The translations under genes were made by a program, and so were the position numbers. DNA of 64,000 nucleotides from an uncultured Lachnospiraceae bacterium. Lineage in GTDB: Bacteria; Bacillota; Clostridia; Lachnospirales; Lachnospiraceae. This document shows positions 45,253 to 53,191 of this stretch, one piece after another (position 1 is the stretch's first letter; the number at the start of each line of letters is the position of its first letter). The notes under the pieces are model-generated. The model saw nothing but the letters and a program-made list of their open reading frames with translations. It did no database searches and was not told where the DNA came from. Where the stretch lies: positions 310,001 through 374,000 of the forward strand of contig CAKRHW010000002.1 in assembly GCA_934339365.1 (NCBI GenBank). The letters are read 5' to 3'.

Positions 45253-45450
45253 TTATAAATATGGTAAAATCTTCTTCATGTTCTTTACATTCGTAGAATC
45301 TGTCATAGCAGCTTTTCTAAGATTTCTTTTTCTCTTAGTAGACTTCTTTGTAAGGATGTGGCTCTTATAAGCTTTATTTCTCTTTAATTTTCCTGTCCCA
45401 GTTGCTTTAAAACGCTTAGCAGCTGCTCTGCTTGTCTTCATTTTTGGCAT
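45253..45450 (-). CDS. rpmI: Ribosomal protein L35
   Basis: The 65-residue basic protein starts MPKMKTSRAAAKRFKATGTG and ends with the MKKILPY motif, full-length L35 of the 50S subunit. It sits between infC and rplT. A strong hairpin lies in the gap upstream and AAGGAGG precedes its start. Confidence 0.98.
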   Translation of the reverse strand: MPKMKTSRAAAKRFKATGTGKLKRNKAYKSHILTKKSTKRKRNLRKAAMTDSTNVKNMKKILPYL

Positions 45451-45484
45451 TTTAAATGTCCTCCTTTAAATATCTATTTTCTAT

Positions 45485-45513
45485 GATATGTCATACAAAA
45501 CGTATGACATATC
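45485..45513 (-). other. Intercistronic hairpin between infC and rpmI
   Basis: A perfect 12-base stem (GATATGTCATAC arm) with a 5-base loop lies 35 bases before the rpmI start. No T run follows on the minus strand, so it is not a terminator; an mRNA processing or protein-binding site is possible. Confidence 0.6.
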
Positions 45514-45548
45514 TCTAGAAATCATTTTTTACTGAAATAACATTAAAA

Positions 45549-46055
45549 TTATCTCTTCTCTGTTAAAAACATCGTCATAATTCTGCCTTCCATCTTTGCT
45601 GGTTTATCAACAACCGCAATATCCTCTAGAATCTTGGCAAAATCATCTAACACATGCTTGCTTGTTGCGATATGCGCCATTTCTCTTCCTCTAAACCGAA
45701 GCGAAACTTTCACTTTATTACCTTTTTCTAAAAACTTTCTAGCCTGATTAGCTTTTGTATTCAGATCATTCGTCTCAATATTTGGCGACAAACGAACTTC
45801 TTTTACATCTATTGTTTTTTGTTTCTTCTTTGCATCTTTTTCTCTGCGAGCCATTTCATATTTGTACTTACCATAATCAATAATCTTACAAACTGGTGGC
45901 TTTGCCGTCGGTGCAATCTTTACTAAATCAAGTTCTGCTTCCTGAGCCATCTTGTATGCCTCTCTTGATGACATAATTCCTAACTGCTCACCATTTTCTC
46001 CTACCAGACGAACTTCTCGGTCTCTTATCTGCTCGTTAATCATTAAATCGCTAAT
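45549..46055 (-). CDS. infC: Translation initiation factor IF-3, probable AUU start
   Basis: The 168-residue factor has the N-terminal domain INEQIRDREVRLVGENGEQL and the DYGKYKYEMARREKDAKKKQ linker, then the C-terminal domain with VKVSLRFRGREMAH. It discriminates start codons on the 30S subunit. The only ATG (46041-46043) lies 21 bases from the strong GGAGG at 46065-46069, too far; an in-frame ATT at 46053-46055 is nine bases away. A rare AUU start is the known autoregulatory feature of infC in other bacteria, so I place the start there, giving four extra residues (ISDL, the first read as Met). Confidence 0.93.
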   Translation of the reverse strand: MSDLMINEQIRDREVRLVGENGEQLGIMSSREAYKMAQEAELDLVKIAPTAKPPVCKIIDYGKYKYEMARREKDAKKKQKTIDVKEVRLSPNIETNDLNTKANQARKFLEKGNKVKVSLRFRGREMAHIATSKHVLDDFAKILEDIAVVDKPAKMEGRIMTMFLTEKR

Positions 46056-46140
46056 AGTGGTACACCTCCATCAAACTTAAACATATTATCATATTATCAT
46101 TTTATTCCTTAAGATTCTGCATCCTTGAAGAATAAGAATC

Positions 46141-46291
46141 AAAAAAAGCGGATAGAAAACTATCCGCTCAAAATACAACTTAATCTGTATATAAACTATA
46201 CAGTAAATCAAATTATGAACACCTGGTCAAACCCGCTTGCCAGGGTGAGAGGATACTCTTCTTTCTTGTGTCTGCTCACGCAACATTAGTA
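46141..46291 (-). ncRNA. Ribosomal protein L20 leader (infC operon leader)
   Basis: Between the promoter and infC the minus strand carries a structured leader: a GAGTATCCTCTCACCCTGGC strand paired with GACCAGGTG, as in the Firmicutes L20 leader that mimics the 23S rRNA binding site, followed by a smaller hairpin (CTGTATAGTTTATATACAG) and an intrinsic terminator. When L20 is in excess it should bind and favour termination. The family assignment is by motif and position; exact ends are approximate. Confidence 0.8.
46148..46167 (-). terminator. Attenuator terminator in the infC leader
   Basis: A perfect 8-base GC-containing stem (GCGGATAG arm) with an AAAA/TTTT loop is followed by seven T on the minus strand, about 95 bases before infC. 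Confidence 0.9.
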
Positions 46292-46292
46292 T

Positions 46293-46322
46293 AATACCAC
46301 AGTTCCTCTCATCTTGTCAAAT
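46293..46322 (-). promoter_or_regulatory. Promoter of the infC operon
   Basis: On the minus strand TTGACA and TATTAT are 18 bases apart, directly upstream of the leader RNA. Confidence 0.75.
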
Positions 46323-46335
46323 GTTTTTTTATTAT

Positions 46336-46662
46336 TTATCTGGAACATCCACATTCAAATGTAGAACATTCTGTTTCTTTCGTAGTTTGTGCCTTTGAAC
46401 CATTTACCTGGATATGATCTGCAGCACAGATGCATTTTTCATTATGTGTACACTTTGTAGCGTCACATTTAATATTTACAACCGGCTGTGGCATTTCCTC
46501 TCCCATGCTGTTTGTCATAGTATCACTTTTTTGAGAAAAGCTTTCGCATGCAGTCGAAACTGCTGTCTCTGCATCCTTCCCACTTACATCAATTTTTTCC
46601 AAACAACATTCATCCTTCTTATTATGCATACAAGTACTTACACTACATCTTAATATTGGCAT
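46336..46662 (-). CDS. DUF1540 domain protein (two Cys-rich repeats)
   Basis: The 108-residue protein has two copies of a cysteine-rich module: LRCSVSTCMHNKKDECCLEK at residues 4-23 with cysteines continuing to about 45, and IKCDATKCTHNEKCICAADH near 64-83 with final cysteines at the end. These are DUF1540 domains, presumed to bind zinc or another metal; the function is unknown. Such small proteins are common in clostridia and often abundant in spores or stress. It precedes the infC promoter without an obvious terminator. Confidence 0.88.
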   Translation of the reverse strand: MPILRCSVSTCMHNKKDECCLEKIDVSGKDAETAVSTACESFSQKSDTMTNSMGEEMPQPVVNIKCDATKCTHNEKCICAADHIQVNGSKAQTTKETECSTFECGCSR

Positions 46663-46734
46663 AATCTCTCTCCTTTACATTTTGATTACACCAATAGTAT
46701 TTCTCTTTTGTTCCTGATTATACCCGAAAACAGA

Positions 46735-47193
46735 TTATTTTTCTTTTGTTTTTAAATATGCACGAATTGCCTTCTGATTCATAGGTGCTATCTGATCTGG
46801 TATTTCTTCCAATGAAAAAAATCTCAAATCATCCACTTCACTTTCCTGCGGCTTTAACTCTCCATGATATTTATTGCAAACATACACAATATCAATACAA
46901 GAAACCTGATCTCCATTTGGATAAACATAATCCATTCCTTCGCCGGAAAAAATTCCTAACAGCTGAAGTTCTTCTGCAACAAGTCCTGTTTCTTCATAAA
47001 GTTCTCTTTTGGCTGTCTGTTCCACCTCTTCTCCTATTTCTACCGATCCTCCTGCATAACTCCAGGTATGATTATCATGTCGCAGCTGTAATAAAATTCT
47101 ATTCTGAATATCTTCAACAATCACACTGGCTCCACACTGTATTAAAGGTCTGTGCCCCACAATTTTTCGTAAATCCATAATATATTCGCTCAT
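46735..47193 (-). CDS. Nudix hydrolase
   Basis: The 152-residue protein contains the Nudix box GGSVEIGEEVEQTAKRELYE continuing ETGL at about residues 48-71, with VIVEDIQNRILLQLRHDNHT before it. It is a single-domain Nudix enzyme of unassigned substrate, possibly a nucleotide-cleaning type. GGAG lies before the ATG, and the gene begins one base after the end of the Fur-family gene, so both are translated from one message. Confidence 0.88.
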   Translation of the reverse strand: MSEYIMDLRKIVGHRPLIQCGASVIVEDIQNRILLQLRHDNHTWSYAGGSVEIGEEVEQTAKRELYEETGLVAEELQLLGIFSGEGMDYVYPNGDQVSCIDIVYVCNKYHGELKPQESEVDDLRFFSLEEIPDQIAPMNQKAIRAYLKTKEK

Positions 47194-47194
47194 T

Positions 47195-47752
47195 TTATTT
47201 CTCCATTATATTAGTCTTTATTTCTGAACAATGAATACAGTCTCCATCGCATGTTTCTTTTCTTGTTTCTGTCTTTTTTTCCGTCGTACATCCATTTTCA
47301 CAATTTTGAATGCCATCGCAGCTTTTTCGAATCACAATAGAAATTTTTTCATTTTCTAACATTCCTCTTTTTCGAAGTTCTTTTTTTAGATATTCCATCC
47401 ATTTTGGCATTTCTAGTACTGTAACTTTGTGCTTTTCTTTTTCATCATCTGACAAAAATAAAATGGTATCTGGTTTCTGACAGTTTACGCATTCATGATT
47501 AATATCAATCGTACTGCAACGAATAATTTCTAATTCTTCTAAAATTCTTACAACACGATAAACAGTTGCAATTCCAATAGTTTTATCTTTCTTTGATGCC
47601 TGAAAATAAATATCTTTCACATTATGGCAATCTGAATGAATGATAGTTTCGATAATACACTTTCTCTGTGGAGTAATTCGATATCCATTCTCTTTTAATC
47701 TTTTGATAATCAATTCTTCTTCTTTTGTTTTAAACACAATCTGCGTTTCCAT
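47195..47752 (-). CDS. Fur-family metalloregulator with Cys-rich tail
   Basis: The 185-residue protein has the Fur winged helix (GYRITPQRKCIIETIIHSDC and IGIATVYRVVRILEELEII) and the first structural zinc pair in HECVNCQKPD. Instead of the usual short end with a second CxxC, it has an extended tail of about 45 residues with two groups of cysteines (SCDGIQNCENGC and TCDGDCIHC). It could be a Fur, Zur or PerR relative; metal specificity cannot be read by eye. It begins an operon with the Nudix gene. Confidence 0.85.
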   Translation of the reverse strand: METQIVFKTKEEELIIKRLKENGYRITPQRKCIIETIIHSDCHNVKDIYFQASKKDKTIGIATVYRVVRILEELEIIRCSTIDINHECVNCQKPDTILFLSDDEKEKHKVTVLEMPKWMEYLKKELRKRGMLENEKISIVIRKSCDGIQNCENGCTTEKKTETRKETCDGDCIHCSEIKTNIMEK

Positions 47753-47809
47753 CTATTTTATATCCACCTGCCTATCCAATTTTTAGAAACAGCATTCTAA
47801 TTTCAATCA

Positions 47810-48289
47810 TTATTTATGATATGGTTCATTCTGAATAATTCGATAGCTTCTGTAAATCTGCTCTAACAAAATAACTCTCATCAGCTGATGAGGAAATGTC
47901 AATTTTGAAAAACTTAATTTTAAATCAGCTCTCTGACTGATACAATCATGGAGTCCTAAAGAGCCACCAATGACAAAAATAATATGACCACATCCAGAAA
48001 CTCCTATTGATTCTATTTTCTGTGCTAATGATACGGAATCTAGCATTTTACCTAATATCTCCAATGTAATTACAAATGCATCCTCTTTGACATATTTTAA
48101 AATTCTCGCTGCTTCTTTTTCTTTAATCTGATTGCAAACAGCCTCGCTGGCTCCCTCTTTTGTTTGTTCATCAGCCACTTCAATAATCTCTAATTTACAA
48201 TATCTGCTTAATCGCTTACTGTATTCGTCAATGGCCATTCTTAAATATTTTTCTTTTATCTTTCCTACTGTTATTAACGTTATTTTCAA
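47810..48289 (-). CDS. rlmH: 23S rRNA (pseudouridine-1915-N3)-methyltransferase RlmH
   Basis: The SPOUT methyltransferase of 159 residues acts on helix 69 of the 70S ribosome. KITLITVGKIKEKYLRMAID at the N-terminus, FVIGGSLGLHD (SAM-binding knot) and LTFPHQLMRVILLEQIYRSY at the C-terminus are diagnostic. The open frame starts 30 codons earlier, but GAGGA lies seven bases before a TTG at 48287-48289, which gives the standard length and N-terminus. An ATG at 48305-48307 (after AAGGA) is the alternative. Confidence 0.93.
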   Translation of the reverse strand: MKITLITVGKIKEKYLRMAIDEYSKRLSRYCKLEIIEVADEQTKEGASEAVCNQIKEKEAARILKYVKEDAFVITLEILGKMLDSVSLAQKIESIGVSGCGHIIFVIGGSLGLHDCISQRADLKLSFSKLTFPHQLMRVILLEQIYRSYRIIQNEPYHK

Positions 48290-48363
48290 TTGTTCTTCCT
48301 CATTCATATCCTTAAGAATGAAAAAATATCCATACTTAATTTTTCGATTCTTGTCTGGGTAGA

Positions 48364-48396
48364 AAAAAACTACAATCATAAAGATTGCAGTTTTTT
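48364..48396 (-). terminator. Terminator of nfnA-nfnB
   Basis: A 14-base stem with one mismatch (AAAAAACT and CAATC parts) and a short loop, ending in seven T on the minus strand, directly after the nfnB stop. Confidence 0.85.
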
Positions 48397-48404
48397 CTTA
48401 TATT

Positions 48405-49793
48405 CTAGTCGTTCTTTGCTGAAAGAAATTCATCTATGCTTTTTGCTCCTACTTTTCCAGCTTCCATTGCTAATATAACAGTAGCAGCACCTGTAACCGC
48501 ATCTCCTCCTGCATATACACCTTCTTTTGTAGTTTTTCCATTCTCATCTGCAAGAATACATTTCCACTTGTTTGTCTCTAAACCTTCTGTTGTGGAAGAA
48601 ATAAGTGGATTTGGTGATGTACCAAGAGACATAATTACCGTATCAAGCTCCATGTCAAATTCTGAACCTTCAATTGGAACCGGACGTCTTCTTCCTGAAG
48701 CATCTGCTTCTCCTAATTCCATCTTTACGCACTTCATTCCTTTTACCCATCCATTTTCATCTACTAAGATTTCAACCGGATTTGTTAAAAGATCAAAGAT
48801 AACTCCCTCTTCTTTTGCATGATGTACTTCTTCTTTTCTTGCAGGCAATTCTTCTTCAGAACGTCTGTATACAATATGTACCTCTGCTCCAAGACGTAAT
48901 GCAGTTCTTGCTGCATCCATTGCTACGTTTCCTCCACCTACAACTGCAACTTTTTTTCCTGCTGCAATCGGTGTATCATAATCATCACGAAATGCCTTCA
49001 TTAAATTATTTCTTGTCAAATATTCATTGGCTGAAAAAACACCATTTGCATTTTCTCCATGAATTCCCATAAATTTAGGAAGACCTGCTCCTGATCCAAT
49101 AAATACAGCCTGGAAACCTTCTTCTTCCATTAATTCATCAATTGTTGTACCTTTTCCAACAACTACATTGGTTTCTATCTTAACACCAAGTTTTTTCACA
49201 TTCTCTACTTCGTGTTTCACTACTGCTTCTTTTGGTAAACGGAATTCCGGAATACCATAAACTAAAACTCCTCCTGCTTCGTGTAAAGCTTCAAAAATGG
49301 TAACATCATAACCTGCTTTTGCAAGATCACCTGCACATGTCAAACCAGCTGGTCCTGATCCTATTACAGCTACCTTTTTACCATTTTTTTCAGCTTTTAC
49401 TTCTGGAACAATATTATTTTCCTTTGCCCAGTCTGCTACAAATCTCTCTAATTTACCAATGGAAACTGCATCACCCTTAATTCCTCTGACACACTGTCCT
49501 TCACACTGATTCTCCTGCGGACATACACGTCCACATACTGCTGGAAGTGCTGATGATTCTGCAATAATCTCAGCTGCCTTTTCAATATTTCCTGCTTTTA
49601 CTTCCGATACAAATGCAGGAATATTAATTGAAACAGGACATCCTTTTACGCACCTTGCATTTTTACAGTTCAGACATCTCTGTGCTTCCTGCATTGCCTC
49701 TTCCATATTATATCCTAAACAAACTTCTTTAAAATTTGTTGCTCTTTCTTTTGGATCTTGTTCTCTTACTGGTATTCTATTTAATCCATTCAT
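48405..49793 (-). CDS. nfnB: NfnB: electron-bifurcating ferredoxin:NADP+ transhydrogenase, large subunit
   Basis: The 462-residue protein resembles the glutamate synthase small subunit: an N-terminal domain with CLNCKNARCVKGCPV and CGRVCPQENQCEGQCVRG holding two [4Fe-4S] clusters, FAD motif GSGPAGLTCAGDLAKAG and NADPH motif GGGNVAMDAARTALRLG. With NfnA it couples NADH plus reduced ferredoxin to NADPH formation. A lone GltD-type role is unlikely because no glutamate synthase large subunit is present and nfnA is directly upstream. The ATG at 49791-49793 follows AAGGAG, four bases after the nfnA stop. Confidence 0.9.
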   Translation of the reverse strand: MNGLNRIPVREQDPKERATNFKEVCLGYNMEEAMQEAQRCLNCKNARCVKGCPVSINIPAFVSEVKAGNIEKAAEIIAESSALPAVCGRVCPQENQCEGQCVRGIKGDAVSIGKLERFVADWAKENNIVPEVKAEKNGKKVAVIGSGPAGLTCAGDLAKAGYDVTIFEALHEAGGVLVYGIPEFRLPKEAVVKHEVENVKKLGVKIETNVVVGKGTTIDELMEEEGFQAVFIGSGAGLPKFMGIHGENANGVFSANEYLTRNNLMKAFRDDYDTPIAAGKKVAVVGGGNVAMDAARTALRLGAEVHIVYRRSEEELPARKEEVHHAKEEGVIFDLLTNPVEILVDENGWVKGMKCVKMELGEADASGRRRPVPIEGSEFDMELDTVIMSLGTSPNPLISSTTEGLETNKWKCILADENGKTTKEGVYAGGDAVTGAATVILAMEAGKVGAKSIDEFLSAKND

Positions 49794-49797
49794 TTTA

Positions 49798-50685
49798 TTA
49801 TTCTCCTTTACAACCACAGCCACCACCTTGATGGGTTTTTCCTTCTCTTAATTTTAAAATTGCCTGACCTTCCTGAGTCTTATACATCTGCTGTCTCTTC
49901 ATCGCTTCATCAAAATTAACAAGATGTCCATCAAATTCCGGTCCATCTACACATGCAAATTTCACTTCATCGCCAACTGTTAAACGGCATGCTCCACACA
50001 TTCCTGTACCATCAACCATAATTGGATTCATACTTACAATTGTATGAATTCCTAACTCTTTTGTTAACAAACAGACAAACTTCATCATAATCATTGGTCC
50101 AATTGCTACAACAACATCATAATGATTGCCCTGATTTTCTACCAAATCTTTGATTACTTCTGTAACAAGGCCTTTTCTGCCATAAGACCCATCATCTGTT
50201 GTCACATAAAGATTTCCTGCAACTGCTTTCATCTGTTCTTCTAAGATTACTAAATCTTTATTCTTAGCACCCACAATTACATCTACATCAATTCCATGTT
50301 CTTTCATCCATTTTACCTGTGGATATACCGGAGCTGTTCCTACACCACCTGCAACAAAAAGCATTTTTTTCTTTTTTACATCTTCTAACTTTTCAGTTAC
50401 GAATTCTGATGGCATTCCAAGTGGTCCTGTAAAATCTCTAAAATACTCTCCTGCCTGTAACTGTGACATTTTTTCAGTACTTGCACCTACAATCTGAAAA
50501 ACAATTGTAACAAGTCCTTTTTCCCGATCAAAGTCACAAATGGTAAGCGGAATACGTTCCCCTTTTTCATCCATTTTGGCAATGATAAACTGACCAGGTT
50601 CACATGTTTTTGCAACTCTTGGTGCTTCCACATCCATTAAATAAATCTTCTCAGCAATCTTTTCCGCCTTTACTATCTTGTACAT
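49798..50685 (-). CDS. nfnA: NfnA: electron-bifurcating transhydrogenase, small FAD/NAD subunit
   Basis: The 295-residue protein is of the PyrK/SudB ferredoxin reductase type: an FAD domain (RIPLTICDFDREKGLVTIVF), an NAD domain (MLFVAGGVGTAPVYPQVKWM) and the C-terminal [2Fe-2S] segment MCGACRLTVGDEVKFACVDG. It pairs with NfnB. The end carries an unusual Gly/Cys tail (GGGCGCKGE). The ATG at 50683-50685 follows GGAGG; the open frame starts ten codons earlier without a ribosome-binding site. Confidence 0.9.
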   Translation of the reverse strand: MYKIVKAEKIAEKIYLMDVEAPRVAKTCEPGQFIIAKMDEKGERIPLTICDFDREKGLVTIVFQIVGASTEKMSQLQAGEYFRDFTGPLGMPSEFVTEKLEDVKKKKMLFVAGGVGTAPVYPQVKWMKEHGIDVDVIVGAKNKDLVILEEQMKAVAGNLYVTTDDGSYGRKGLVTEVIKDLVENQGNHYDVVVAIGPMIMMKFVCLLTKELGIHTIVSMNPIMVDGTGMCGACRLTVGDEVKFACVDGPEFDGHLVNFDEAMKRQQMYKTQEGQAILKLREGKTHQGGGCGCKGE

Positions 50686-50840
50686 AATCTCCTCCATTCC
50701 TTGCTTCAAGTACAATTTTTCTACAAGGACAAATCGATAAATATCCGTCCCTGCCTATCTTGTATGCTTGTTTTTTCTTATATAGATGTAATTTTGTTCC
50801 CTCACATTGAACTTCCTTACATAACTATCTCTGCAAATAA

Positions 50841-52472
50841 TTAAAATGACCGACTAAATTTGTATGTATCATTTTTCTTTTTAGCCCGATACACTTCGCC
50901 GTCTGAACAACCCATTCCATATAACGATTCCGATACCTGATTCTCGTTTTTATCGAATTTAATTGCTTTCACTATATAATATTCTTTTCCATCAACCACT
51001 TTTGTCTCTACATAGGAATAATACATATAAGAGCCGTCTGAAAACGTACCATCTTCCTGTTCTAATATTCCCTTTGATTTCAGTTTTTTCTTTAAAGACT
51101 GGATACACGAATTGTAAGAATAAGATCTCGTCAATGTTAAATTATATACCACTTGTGTTACGGGACTTTTTACACCTGCTGAATTATAAATAACAACAGA
51201 TACTAAATGATTTCCAATTGGCATATCTAAATCTCCCGTATATTCTTCTGATTTATTTGTCGGTTCCGTTCCATCTAATGTATAATATGCCTTACAATTT
51301 TCCGGTACCTCAATCTTAATCTTCTGAACTTCTGTATAATCACCGCTTGAAGGGGATACTTCCGGATTTGACACCGCATTAATTACATAATGTTCTGTCA
51401 TAATTTCACTTGTAATTCCCTTTTCACTAACCGCAATTGCCTTCAAATCAAAATCTGCATTTTTTCCGAACACGAGCGGATGCTCATATTTTTTACTCTT
51501 TGTGTCTGGTTCCTTTCCATCAACTGTATAATAAATGGTATTTCCTGCTAAACTCTTAAGTGTCACAGTAATCGGTTCTGAATATGTTCCACTTTTTACA
51601 TCAGCTGTCGGTGTTGCGAAATCATATGCTTCTAATTTCTTTTTGATATCTTCATCCGTTATTCCTGACATAAATTTCTCTAATGTATCTGTTCTTCCGG
51701 TATTCTGATATAAAATAATCAGTTGCTCATAATATTCAATATTTTTATCATCATATTGTAATAACGTTTCAAGAGTAGAGATTGCCTCTGATTCTTTTCC
51801 ATCAATTCCAAGATAACATTTATATAATTTATCTAGTGCTTTTATATGCTGTGAATCCATATATGCTTTTTTATCTGCACGAATGTATTCGGAAGACGCT
51901 GCCTGATAATTACCTGCCTGATATAATTTTTCTGCATTATTATAGTAATTATTAAATTCCTTATTTGTCCTTGCAAATATAGCCTGATAAGATAACAGTG
52001 CTGCAACTCCTACAATGACAAATACAAGTACGATACTAAGCAAAATACTTTTTTTACTTTGATTCTTTTTTGCTTCCCGTCTTTTATGCTTCTGCTTTTT
52101 TACTTCCTGCGGTTTCTTATCTCTGCTGCCTTTCTCTTCTTTTTGACTTTCCTTTCTGTTCTCCTGTCTGGTTCGAACTTTCTTATGGATTCTTTCATTA
52201 TTCGTTCTGGGGTCATTTTGCTTTGAAATTGTTCTCGTAACCTGTTCTCTCTCGGAATGATCTGTCTGGTTTTCTTCTTCATCCGAAGGAACATTTACTG
52301 CTACAGAAGAAGGAATTTTAAATTCTGCTGTTACTTGCATTGCTTCTTCTACTTCATTGGAAATTTCCTTCTCAATGTCGCTCATATTCTTCACAACTTC
52401 AATCGGATTACCACATTTCAGGCAAAAAATCTGTCCCTCTTTACATTCTTCGCCGCATTTGCTGCACTTCAT
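50841..52472 (-). CDS. Zinc-ribbon membrane protein with chitobiase/beta-hexosaminidase C-terminal-type repeats
   Basis: The 543-residue protein begins with a zinc ribbon (MKCSKCGEECKEGQIFCLKC), then a charged low-complexity region to about 145 rich in Lys, Glu and Arg, a transmembrane helix at about 146-168, a helical TPR-like segment (about 172-285) and two beta modules with the pattern YYTVDGKEPDTKSKKYEHPL and YYTLDGTEPTNKSEEYTGDL, like the C-terminal domain of chitobiases. A last domain of about 90 residues is unassigned. Such proteins are common in Lachnospiraceae; the ribbon is cytosolic and the rest outside. Function unknown. Confidence 0.75.
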   Translation of the reverse strand: MKCSKCGEECKEGQIFCLKCGNPIEVVKNMSDIEKEISNEVEEAMQVTAEFKIPSSVAVNVPSDEEENQTDHSEREQVTRTISKQNDPRTNNERIHKKVRTRQENRKESQKEEKGSRDKKPQEVKKQKHKRREAKKNQSKKSILLSIVLVFVIVGVAALLSYQAIFARTNKEFNNYYNNAEKLYQAGNYQAASSEYIRADKKAYMDSQHIKALDKLYKCYLGIDGKESEAISTLETLLQYDDKNIEYYEQLIILYQNTGRTDTLEKFMSGITDEDIKKKLEAYDFATPTADVKSGTYSEPITVTLKSLAGNTIYYTVDGKEPDTKSKKYEHPLVFGKNADFDLKAIAVSEKGITSEIMTEHYVINAVSNPEVSPSSGDYTEVQKIKIEVPENCKAYYTLDGTEPTNKSEEYTGDLDMPIGNHLVSVVIYNSAGVKSPVTQVVYNLTLTRSYSYNSCIQSLKKKLKSKGILEQEDGTFSDGSYMYYSYVETKVVDGKEYYIVKAIKFDKNENQVSESLYGMGCSDGEVYRAKKKNDTYKFSRSF

Positions 52473-52561
52473 CCTAATCCTCCATTCTAAGTAATGACGA
52501 GTCCAAAATATTCCATTATTAGAAATATGGCACTCCTACTTTAAGTTCTATATCTTATTTA

Positions 52562-53191
52562 TTATATTACAGTTTTCTGTATATTACTAGTCTGTTTTGC
52601 AGAAAAAATACAGCCACAATAATTTTGCCGATACAGCTCATAAATCTTCGATAATTCTACACTTCTTTTATATCCATTCTTCTTTTTAAAATCTGATAAT
52701 AAATACGGAATTCCATATTGCTGTGCTAATTCTATTCCTATCTGATTTAGTTTTTCTGCATTCTTCAGCGGGCTGATTGATAATGTAGTGGTAAAATAAT
52801 CAAAATTTCCTTTTTTTGCTTCTCTTGCTGCTTCTTCTAACCGCAATCTATAACAACGAAAACATCTTTCACCACCTTCTTTTTCATTTTCTAATCCTTT
52901 TGCAATCTGATAAAAATCCTGAGGTGTATATTCTTTTGCAATGAGTCTGATTGGATTTTTTACCGGCAGTTTTGATATTAATTTTTCTTGTTCTTCAATT
53001 CGATACTCGTACTCTTTTTCTGGAAAAATATTAGGATTATAATATAAAACTGTAATTTTAAAAAATTCACTGAGACTTTCTAATACATAACTGCTGCATG
53101 GTGCACAACAACTGTGCAGCAATAATGTTGGAACATACTCTTTTTCTATATTACTTTGTATAATCTTCTCCATCTCTTTTTGATAATTCAT
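52562..53191 (-). CDS. queH: Epoxyqueuosine reductase QueH
   Basis: The 209-residue enzyme is the non-cobalamin type that reduces epoxyqueuosine to queuosine at position 34 of tRNAs. LLHSCCAPCSSYVLESL (about 24-40), YYNPNIFPEKEYEYR and RCFRCYRLRLEEAA contain the cysteines for the Fe-S centre and metal. The ATG lies inside the end of the upstream kinase gene, overlapping it by 41 bases in another frame; a second in-frame ATG lies six codons later. No other queuosine gene is in the window. Confidence 0.92.
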   Translation of the reverse strand: MNYQKEMEKIIQSNIEKEYVPTLLLHSCCAPCSSYVLESLSEFFKITVLYYNPNIFPEKEYEYRIEEQEKLISKLPVKNPIRLIAKEYTPQDFYQIAKGLENEKEGGERCFRCYRLRLEEAAREAKKGNFDYFTTTLSISPLKNAEKLNQIGIELAQQYGIPYLLSDFKKKNGYKRSVELSKIYELYRQNYCGCIFSAKQTSNIQKTVI

